This document shows positions 7,697 through 12,730 of a DNA stretch of 20,427 nt, in pieces. Location: NCBI RefSeq assembly GCF_946478885.1, contig NZ_CAMLDX010000066.1, forward strand, positions 1 to 20,427. Direction: 5' to 3'. Below the pieces are notes generated by a model. It did no database searches. It was not told the DNA's origin and saw nothing but the letters and a program-made list of their open reading frames with translations. The stretch comes from an uncultured Bacillus sp. GTDB lineage: Bacteria; Bacillota; Bacilli; Bacillales_B; DSM-18226. Positions within the stretch are counted from its first letter, which is position 1. Each line of letters begins with the position of its first letter. The translations under genes were made by a program, and so were the position numbers.

Positions 7697-7725
7697 ATTG
7701 TAGCGAATGAGCGTTCGAGTGAAAA
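7697..7725 (-). promoter_or_regulatory. Predicted yprA promoter with a LexA (SOS) box-like palindrome
   Basis: On the minus strand TTTTCA (7725-7720), 17 bases, TACAAT (7702-7697). The spacer holds CGAATGAGCGTTCG (7704-7717 on the plus strand), which fits the Bacillus SOS operator core GAAC-N4-GTTC with one mismatch (GAAT-N4-GTTC). Such a site between -35 and -10 is a typical repressor position. The promoter hexamers are moderate, and LexA binding is inference. Confidence 0.45.
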
Positions 7726-7794
7726 GAGAATTTCAACTTTTTTGCAGAACCGCTTTAAACATATATACGATCTACTTTTTTAGCCTTTTGTTTT

Positions 7795-7803
7795 TGTTAT
7801 AAT
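7795..7803 (+). promoter_or_regulatory. Extended -10 promoter of the Crp/Fnr-family gene
   Basis: TGTTATAAT is a perfect extended -10 (TGn plus TATAAT). No good -35 is seen 16-18 bases upstream, which is common for extended -10 promoters. The predicted start near 7810 leaves a leader of about 27 bases. No Crp/Fnr-like palindrome is visible here, so the regulator does not obviously control itself. Confidence 0.6.
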
Positions 7804-7836
7804 ACTATAGGAATGGGCTTATGATGGGGAGGCGGC

Positions 7837-8535
7837 ATGATGCATAAAGAAGAAATAAAAAATGTATTATCAGAGTTTGCGCTGTTTCGTGAACTAAGTA
7901 ATCATGAAATTTATAATATTGTGGATATATCGATATCCAGGGAATGGAAGAAAGGCAGTCATGTTTTTATGCAGGATGAACCTTTAGACAATGTCTATTT
8001 TATTTATAAAGGAAAAATCAAAATCTACAAAACTGACATGTCAGGCAAGGAACAAATTGTTTCTTTTTTGAAAAAAGGAGATATGTTTCCACATATCGGC
8101 TTCTTCCGTAAAGGGGGCTATCCGGCATTTTCAGAAGTTATAAAGGATGCAACGCTTGTCGTTGTTCCCATTGCTGCTTTTGAGAAGGTACTAATTGAAA
8201 ACCCAGAATTATGCATCAAAGTATTCAAGGTACTTGGTGAAAAAATCGTTGATCTACAGGAACGTCTGGAAGCACAAATTTTGAATAATACCTACCAGCA
8301 GATTATCAAGTTACTCGTCCGGCTTGGGAATACCCATGGACAAAAGAGAACCGACGGTCGTATCATACTGCCAAGTGAATTTACAAACCGAGATTTAGCC
8401 AATATGATCGGAACAACAAGAGAAACCGTTAGCAGAACCTTGACAAAGCTGAAAAAAGAGGAACTCATTGAAACCGATTCCAGTGGAAATTTAATCTTTG
8501 ATTCCGACCATTTATCGGAAGAACTACTTTCCTAA
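7837..8535 (+). CDS. Crp/Fnr-family transcriptional regulator without Fe-S cysteines
   Basis: A 232-residue protein with the Crp/Fnr layout: cyclic-nucleotide-binding-like beta-roll (about residues 15-115), dimerisation helix (about 118-150) and winged helix-turn-helix (about 155-212). The recognition helix TTRETVSRTL carries Arg195-Glu196, placed like R180/E181 of E. coli CRP, and Ser199-Arg200, placed like those of Fnr; such readers usually bind GTGA half sites. The only cysteine is C126, so it cannot hold an Fnr-type Fe-S cluster, and the CRP-type cAMP pocket (RxS) is not evident. ATG at 7837 and 7840 both follow GGGGAGG; the second has better spacing. It converges on hcp and may control it through the site at 9949-9964. 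Possible relatives are HcpR- or ArcR-type regulators; the ligand is unknown. Confidence 0.88.
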   Translation: MMHKEEIKNVLSEFALFRELSNHEIYNIVDISISREWKKGSHVFMQDEPLDNVYFIYKGKIKIYKTDMSGKEQIVSFLKKGDMFPHIGFFRKGGYPAFSEVIKDATLVVVPIAAFEKVLIENPELCIKVFKVLGEKIVDLQERLEAQILNNTYQQIIKLLVRLGNTHGQKRTDGRIILPSEFTNRDLANMIGTTRETVSRTLTKLKKEELIETDSSGNLIFDSDHLSEELLS

Positions 8536-8553
8536 AGATTTGTGTATGATAAC

Positions 8554-8586
8554 AAAGGAGGCTTGACTATTATGTCAGCCTCCTTC
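8554..8586. terminator. Bidirectional terminator between the Crp/Fnr gene and hcp
   Basis: A long stem AAGGAGGC/GCCTCCTT is extended by TGAC/GTCA with one bulged T and a six-base loop. It lies between two convergent stop codons (8535 and 8594) and pairs equally well on both strands. The T-runs after it are short (TTTGTT on the minus strand), so efficiency is uncertain. Confidence 0.65.
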
Positions 8587-8593
8587 GTGGATA

Positions 8594-9886
8594 TTAGCTT
8601 AATTGAAGCATTTCTTTCATGTCTTCTTGAGCTGTACCGATTAATTTCAGGTTAAATGTATTTTGCAGTACGTTCATGACACCTTCAGAAATAAATTCAG
8701 GCGGTTTTGGTCCAATGCGGATATCTTGAATGCCTAGGCTGAATAAGCCCAGTAAAATCGCAACCGCTTTTTGTTCAAACCAGGAAAGAACAATACTTAC
8801 AGGAAGTTCGTTTATTTCACATTCAAAAGCATCTGCAAGTGCTTTGGCAATTTTTACAGTCGAACCCGAATTATTACATTGACCAAGGTCAATATAACGC
8901 GGAATATCTGTACCCGGTACCGTCCCATAATCTACATCATTGAAACGGAATTTCCCACAGGAAGTCGTTAAAATCACTGTTTCCGGAGGTAGTGAAGTCG
9001 CTAATTCGCGATAATATTCACCGCCTTTACCGGGTGCATCGCAGCCGGCAATGACAAAGAATCGTTTAATTTTCCCGTCCTTTACTGCCTGAATAACTTC
9101 AGGAGCCAAGCCGAGAACCGTTTCATGATGGAAGCCAGTCAATAAAGTTTCATCTGATTCAATATTTGCTTCTGGAAGCTCCAATGCACGCTCAATAAGC
9201 GGAGTAAAGTCGTCATCTGTAATCTTTTGAACATGTTCAAGTCCTGCTACCTCATAGGAGAACATCCGATCTGCATAGGTTCCTTTGATCGGCATCACAC
9301 AGTTCGTTGTTGCCAAAATAGCGCCAGGGAAGTTTTCAAAGAGACGGCGCTGGTCATACCAAGCCTTCCCGATATTTCCTTTTAAATGCGGGTATTTCTT
9401 TAATTGCGGATATCCGTGCGCTGGAAGCATCTCAGAGTGCGTGTAAATATTGATGCCTTTTCCTTCAGTCTGCTGTAATAATTGTTCTAATGCGAACAGA
9501 TTATGTCCAGTGACAACAATACACTTGCCTTCAATTTTATTTTGTGAAACACGTACCGGCTGAGGAATGCCCAACAGCTTTGTATGTGCTTCATCAAGAA
9601 CTTCCATAATACGGACAGCTGATTGTCCAACTTTCATAGCCATTTCAATATGTTCCTGAACGTTGAAATTTGAATTTGTAAGGGTCATATACAAAGCTTC
9701 ATGTGTAGTGGTATCAACAAATGAATCTGTATAGCCTAATTGTTTTGCATGAGTGCGATATGCAGCAATTCCTTTTAAGCCAAAAATAATTGTATCCTGC
9801 AGACTTGCAATTGTTTCATCTTTTCCGCAAACTCCTATTACCTTACAGCCGCCGGATGGAGTTTGCTCACATTGATAACAGAACAT
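8594..9886 (-). CDS. hcp: Hybrid-cluster protein (hydroxylamine/NO reductase), short class III type
   Basis: Hcp carries an ordinary Fe-S cluster and a 4Fe-2S-2O hybrid cluster. It reduces hydroxylamine in vitro and is linked to nitric oxide detoxification and nitrosative stress. The N-terminal motif is C3-x2-C6-x7-C14-x5-C20. All eight hybrid-cluster ligands are present: H128, E152, C196, C282 (persulfide position, AGCDAPGKGG), C310, C337, E371 and K373, with spacings close to the Desulfovibrio enzyme. At 430 residues it is about 115 shorter than class I and II proteins; the missing part falls between the N-terminal cluster and H128, where the second helical bundle lies. GAGGGG precedes the ATG. 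No Hcr reductase gene is nearby. A Crp/Fnr-type operator lies upstream. Confidence 0.96.
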   Translation of the reverse strand: MFCYQCEQTPSGGCKVIGVCGKDETIASLQDTIIFGLKGIAAYRTHAKQLGYTDSFVDTTTHEALYMTLTNSNFNVQEHIEMAMKVGQSAVRIMEVLDEAHTKLLGIPQPVRVSQNKIEGKCIVVTGHNLFALEQLLQQTEGKGINIYTHSEMLPAHGYPQLKKYPHLKGNIGKAWYDQRRLFENFPGAILATTNCVMPIKGTYADRMFSYEVAGLEHVQKITDDDFTPLIERALELPEANIESDETLLTGFHHETVLGLAPEVIQAVKDGKIKRFFVIAGCDAPGKGGEYYRELATSLPPETVILTTSCGKFRFNDVDYGTVPGTDIPRYIDLGQCNNSGSTVKIAKALADAFECEINELPVSIVLSWFEQKAVAILLGLFSLGIQDIRIGPKPPEFISEGVMNVLQNTFNLKLIGTAQEDMKEMLQLS

Positions 9887-9921
9887 TAACTAATTCCCCT
9901 CTTTCATTTTTTTCTAATGTT

Positions 9922-9964
9922 ATTCTACCGATGTTTCTCATCCGACTTAGTGATTTGAATCACT
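9922..9964 (-). promoter_or_regulatory. hcp promoter with a Crp/Fnr operator at -41.5
   Basis: A 16-base palindrome with perfect arms, AGTGATTTGAATCACT (9949-9964), fits the Crp/Fnr form TGTGA-N6-TCACA except for the outer base of each arm, and also resembles the Fnr form TTGAT-N4-ATCAA. On the minus strand a -10 TAGAAT lies at 9927-9922 with no -35 hexamer upstream. If the start is seven bases after the -10 (9915), the palindrome centre is at -41.5, the class II activator position. The likely binder is the neighbouring Crp/Fnr protein or a genomic Fnr. Confidence 0.75.
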
Positions 9965-10065
9965 TTAATCGCACTGTCATAAAATGTTCAAATATCATCA
10001 TTTACACTGTCGAAAATCTTCAAATCATTCTGATTCCATTATCCAGCAGCTTATAATTAAGGGAA

Positions 10066-10199
10066 ACAGCCGGCGAAAGCGGCTGTCCCACAGTGTGTCA
10101 GGCATCCACCATTGATCTATATCCAGTGCAGATTGATGCCGAGGGATACGAGATACTGTTTTGTGGTGCCTGACGCCTTTGCTTTTGGGTTAGCTCCTT
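10066..10199. repeat. Repeat element, copy A (nested inverted repeats) at the yppG 3' end
   Basis: First of three copies of an approximately 120-bp repeat. Outer arm GGCTGTCCC (10081-10089) faces TTTGGGTTAGCTCCTT (10184-10199). Inner arms GTCAGGCATCC (10097-10107) and GGTGCCTGAC (from 10165) pair over about ten bases. The core shares blocks with the other copies: GTGCAGATTGA with copy C, GAGATACTGT with copy B. A local hairpin ACAGCCG/CGGCTGT with a GAAA loop sits at 10066-10086. It ends three bases before the yppG stop codon and may work as its terminator. Confidence 0.8.
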
Positions 10200-10202
10200 C
10201 CT

Positions 10203-10748
10203 TTATCCTTTAAACATTCCACCGAAGTTTTTTACAACAGAGGAAACCTGATTGACTGCGCTAATCATTTGTCCTGCAGTATCCACCATTTTATTAATAT
10301 CCAACGACCCGTCCTGTGCTTTAAACGAATTCAATACGGTCTTCATCCCCGATGGCTGCTTTGCCAGGAAGGAGGCCTTTGGGTAAGGATTCATAAATGG
10401 ATACCCATTCGGCTGCATCGCCTGCTTCTCTGGTGCGGCTTCCTGTTCTGGCGAGTACAGTGGATTTTGAAACACTTGCTGTGCGGGAATACCGTTTGGC
10501 TGCTGATAGATCGCTTGCGGAGAACCGTTTATGGCCGGCTGAAAATGAGGATCCAGATCTGAAAAAGGCGGGTAATTTTGCAGCATGGCCTGGGATGTGA
10601 CAAAGGGATTCACAGGCGGCGTTAAAAAACCATTCATCCCCTGTGTAAGCAGATAGGGCTGTTGTCTATACCGGGGAACTGCGCTTCGCTGGAATGGCAT
10701 AAAGTAGGATCCATTATCATAATAATGGTTCGGCATATGTCCATACAT
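10203..10748 (-). CDS. yppG: YppG family protein, probable spore-associated protein
   Basis: A 181-residue protein matching YppG in position and in its C-terminal region (FKAQDGSLDINKMVDTAGQM, then ISAVNQVSSVVKNFGGMFKG). The first 130 residues are low-complexity, rich in Pro, Gln, Asn, Tyr and Phe (MYGHMPNHYYDNGSYFMPFQ at the start), typical of coat or crust-like proteins. No catalytic motif, signal peptide or cysteine is seen. AGGAGG lies ten bases before the ATG, a slightly long spacing. A sigma-K-like promoter (10781-10808) points to expression in the mother cell late in sporulation. The molecular role is not known to me. It is monocistronic, with repeat copy A directly downstream. Confidence 0.82.
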   Translation of the reverse strand: MYGHMPNHYYDNGSYFMPFQRSAVPRYRQQPYLLTQGMNGFLTPPVNPFVTSQAMLQNYPPFSDLDPHFQPAINGSPQAIYQQPNGIPAQQVFQNPLYSPEQEAAPEKQAMQPNGYPFMNPYPKASFLAKQPSGMKTVLNSFKAQDGSLDINKMVDTAGQMISAVNQVSSVVKNFGGMFKG

Positions 10749-10780
10749 GGCAGTTAAACCTCCTCAAAGAATCATCATGA

Positions 10781-10808
10781 TAGAATATGTATTGGCAAAT
10801 GATATGGT
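10781..10808 (-). promoter_or_regulatory. Sigma-K-like promoter of yppG
   Basis: On the minus strand CATATTCTA (10789-10781) fits CATAnnnTA exactly, with an AC (10808-10807, in context CACC) 17 bases upstream. Spacing and layout are the same as in front of cotD. The predicted leader is about 25-30 bases and contains the AGGAGG site. Confidence 0.68.
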
Positions 10809-10891
10809 GACAATGCCTATTCAAATGTCTAAAGATGGAAAATCGTGTCGGAAATCTAAATTTTTCAAAAACGTTAAACAATTTGAATATG

Positions 10892-10900
10892 TGGTAAAAT
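10892..10900 (+). promoter_or_regulatory. Extended -10 promoter of yppF
   Basis: TGGTAAAAT is an extended -10 (TGn plus TAAAAT). The -35 region is weak (GTTAAA at 17 bases). The predicted start near 10907 gives a leader of about 20 bases carrying the GGGGG ribosome binding site of yppF. It diverges from the yppG promoter. Confidence 0.5.
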
Positions 10901-10928
10901 AAATTCAAAGGGCTAAGGGGGAATATTC

Positions 10929-11114
10929 ATGTCAATTCACGAACTAAAGTTGTTATTTCTTCAAATTCGTAAGTACGTTACTGATGATGTAAACGAATTA
11001 TTGGACTTTACGAAGAATGCCTACATTCACGATGCAATTTCAATTTATGAATATCGGGGTCTTGTACGTGATTTAGAAGGCTTAGGGGCTGTATTTCCGG
11101 AAGTTAATTACTAA
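10929..11114 (+). CDS. yppF: YppF family small protein
   Basis: A 61-residue soluble protein resembling B. subtilis YppF in length, position next to yppG and general pattern (LLDFTKNAYIHDAISIYEYRGLVRDLEGLGA). It is acidic and mainly helical, with no cysteines, membrane segment or known motif. The ATG follows a GGGGG ribosome binding site at normal spacing. It has its own extended -10 promoter and a strong terminator, so it is a single-gene unit. In B. subtilis the function is not established; nothing in the sequence adds to that. Family assignment is from memory and synteny. Confidence 0.75.
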   Translation: MSIHELKLLFLQIRKYVTDDVNELLDFTKNAYIHDAISIYEYRGLVRDLEGLGAVFPEVNY

Positions 11115-11162
11115 TTTTCTCAGAATGGCATGTGTATTATTGAGTAGAACATTTAATATTTC

Positions 11163-11214
11163 CTGTTTCCACGAAACAGACTAAAGGGGGCTTCACTTCA
11201 TGAGGCCCCTTTTT
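11163..11214 (+). terminator. Tandem hairpins: 3' hairpin and terminator of yppF
   Basis: The first hairpin is a perfect seven-base stem CTGTTTC/GAAACAG with a CAC loop (11163-11179). The second (11183-11212) pairs AAAGGGG with CCCCTTT, then CTTCA with TGAGG past one bulged G, and is followed by TTTTT: a good intrinsic terminator. On the other strand it ends in TTTAG, so it may also stop the convergent gene at 11246. Confidence 0.85.
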
Positions 11215-11245
11215 CATATTGATTAATATGTCCTGCACCTTATGA

Positions 11246-11518
11246 TTAAAATGTAAAAGACTCTTTTTGAAAGCCTCTTTGTATTCTTATGGCCGCCGGC
11301 TGATGGACTTCTTCTTTTTTTTCAATAGAGGAAATTTTCTGTTCGATCCTATCCAACTGTTTCTCACATTCATTAATTCGGGTATCCTGATCATTTTGCC
11401 ACTCGACTTTTTTTTGAGGAATCCGGGCCTCAATCGACTCTTCCAATTGATTAAGCTGACTAGTGATGGTTTTGAGCATCGCAATTAATTCTTCTTTTTG
11501 CAGCACAGTTGATTCCAT
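11246..11518 (-). CDS. Small coiled-coil protein of unknown function
   Basis: I do not recognise this protein. The frame is open ten codons further, but the ATG at 11518 has GGAGGG seven bases upstream, giving 90 residues (MESTVLQKEELIAMLKTITS...). Residues 1-70 are strongly helical and charged with heptad-like leucine and isoleucine positions (IAMLKTITSQLNQLEESIEA; CEKQLDRIEQKISSIEKKEE), so a coiled coil is likely. A short basic tail follows (IRIQRGFQKESFTF). There is no signal peptide or membrane segment. It converges on yppF, occupying roughly where B. subtilis has yppD/yppE, but I see no similarity I could defend. Confidence 0.65.
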   Translation of the reverse strand: MESTVLQKEELIAMLKTITSQLNQLEESIEARIPQKKVEWQNDQDTRINECEKQLDRIEQKISSIEKKEEVHQPAAIRIQRGFQKESFTF

Positions 11519-11617
11519 TTCGAACCCTCCTTTTATTTTTGCAATCATCCAAAGGCAATAAGATCAAAGGTTTTGGAATATTAATATTCTTCGTCCTAGT
11601 AAGCTCTCCCTTCCTGC

Positions 11618-11644
11618 TTGACAAAACTAGTTCTGTTTCGTCAA
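11618..11644. other. Ten-base inverted repeat of unknown role
   Basis: TTGACAAAAC (11618-11627) and GTTTCGTCAA (11635-11644) pair over ten positions with one non-Watson-Crick pair, around a seven-base loop. It lies about 100 bases from each flanking start codon, between the coiled-coil gene and sspM. No T-run follows directly on either strand (a T8 run lies eight bases beyond on the plus strand), and no -10 fits the TTGACA. It could be an operator. Confidence 0.35.
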
Positions 11645-11711
11645 AGAAAGTATTTTTTTTATCTTCAAAAAACTGTTTCGACATCTCAACGGGATTGAAA
11701 AGGTTCAATTT

Positions 11712-11738
11712 GCTCACACTATAAAAGGAGGTGTGAGC
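11712..11738 (+). promoter_or_regulatory. Hairpin enclosing the sspM ribosome binding site
   Basis: GCTCACAC (11712-11719) and GTGTGAGC (11731-11738) are a perfect eight-base inverted repeat. The 11-base loop holds TATAAAAGGAG, so the AAAGGAGGTG Shine-Dalgarno sequence is partly in the loop and partly in the stem, and the stem ends exactly at the ATG. In a transcript from upstream this would hamper ribosome access; as DNA it could be an operator. Its use is inference. Confidence 0.5.
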
Positions 11739-11846
11739 ATGGAACAAAAACGAAAGAAAAATAAAGTTCAGCCAAAAAAACAAGCTGAAAACAAAACAGG
11801 ATACGGTGATAAAAAGCTAGAAGGTCCTGACCGTCCATCCACTTAA
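11739..11846 (+). CDS. sspM: Small acid-soluble spore protein M
   Basis: A 35-residue basic peptide. It begins MEQKRKKNKVQPKKQ and ends DKKLEGPDRPST, which fits the SspM family ending DKKLGGPNRPST as I remember it, and in B. subtilis sspM lies near recU as here. SspM is a minor SASP found in the spore core, expressed in the forespore. There are no cysteines or hydrophobic segments. Translation starts at an ATG seven bases after AAAGGAGGTG, inside a hairpin. I do not see a clear sigma-G promoter. A strong terminator follows at 11880, so the gene is separate from recU. Confidence 0.72.
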   Translation: MEQKRKKNKVQPKKQAENKTGYGDKKLEGPDRPST

Positions 11847-11879
11847 AAGTAGTTAACATTTTGTCCAATCCAATTATAC

Positions 11880-11912
11880 CCAAAAAGCAAGGAGTGCATC
11901 CTTGCTTTTTGG
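11880..11912. terminator. Terminator of sspM, 14-bp perfect stem
   Basis: CCAAAAAGCAAGGA pairs perfectly with TCCTTGCTTTTTGG around a five-base loop. The stem itself carries the T-run on the plus strand, followed by CTTTTCCCC; the minus strand is also U-rich. It lies 33 bases after the sspM stop codon and isolates sspM from recU. Confidence 0.85.
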
Positions 11913-12032
11913 CTTTTCCCCAAACGACTTTCTTCCCTGTTTGCAAAGTTTCGTATTGAAATAACTCTTTTTATTCAACAATGCAGCATAGATATTTGGT
12001 ATGATAAGTAGTAGCATGCGAGGTGAATGCGA

Positions 12033-12647
12033 ATGACTTTCCATTATCCGAATGGCAAGCGCTATAAAGAAACAAAACAGAGTGCATTTTCTGCCGGCAA
12101 GCAGGATATCAAAAAATGGTCTTATGGTAAAAGAGGCATGACACTTGAGGAGGATATCAACCAATCAAACCAATATTATTTAGAGGAAGGAATTGCTGTC
12201 ATCCATAAAAAGCCAACACCCGTTCAAATCGTGAACGTAGACTATCCAAAAAGAAGTGCAGCAGTCATTAAGGAGGCTTATTTTAAGCAGGCATCAACTA
12301 CAGATTATAATGGTGTATATAAAGGAAAATATATTGACTTTGAAGCAAAAGAAACCATGTTGCGGTCATCCTTTCCCTTAAAAAACTTTCATGAGCATCA
12401 AATTGAGCATATGAAAGCCGTTCTAAAACAAAAAGGAATTTGTTTTGTTGTTATTCGTTTTTCTTTAACAGAGGAGGTCTTCTTCCTTGAAGCGAAACAT
12501 CTCTTAACATTCTGGGAAAGAATGCTAAATGGAGGCAGAAAGTCTATTGCCAAAAATGAAATTGAACAATTTAGCTACTTGATCCCGCTTGGGTTTCAGC
12601 CTAGAATTGATTTTATAAAAATCATTGATGATATTTATACATTTTAA
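12033..12647 (+). CDS. recU: Holliday junction resolvase RecU
   Basis: RecU cleaves four-way DNA junctions during recombination, repair and chromosome segregation in Firmicutes. The 204-residue protein carries the PD-(D/E)xK nuclease core: D91 ([10 protein letters not shown]), then YIDFEAKET with E104 and K106. It also has the conserved [16 protein letters not shown], the [14 protein letters not shown] segment, and an N-terminal basic arm ([12 protein letters not shown]) with [11 protein letters not shown], which fits the stalk/DNA-contact region. Two in-frame ATGs exist; the second at 12033 lies seven bases after AGGTG, while the first (12027) is only one base away, so 12033 is chosen. It lies 83 bases before ponA, the same recU-ponA pairing as in B. 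subtilis, probably one operon. No clear promoter hexamers are seen in the gap after sspM. Confidence 0.96.
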   Translation: MTFHYPNGKRYKETKQSAFSAGKQDIKKWSYGKRGMTLEEDINQSNQYYLEEGIAVIHKKPTPVQIVNVDYPKRSAAVIKEAYFKQASTTDYNGVYKGKYIDFEAKETMLRSSFPLKNFHEHQIEHMKAVLKQKGICFVVIRFSLTEEVFFLEAKHLLTFWERMLNGGRKSIAKNEIEQFSYLIPLGFQPRIDFIKIIDDIYTF

Positions 12648-12730
12648 TTGGAATCAATCATTGAACAAAAGATAGGACGTTGTAGAAAAAAATGAATGAT
12701 TCTCGGTTCTTTAGAAAGGAAGGAAAGAAC

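Noticed and set aside
11460..11697. Open frame on the minus strand beginning MSKQFFEDKKNTFF
   Set aside because: It has no usable ribosome binding site, overlaps the well-initiated coiled-coil gene in another frame and shows no recognisable domain.
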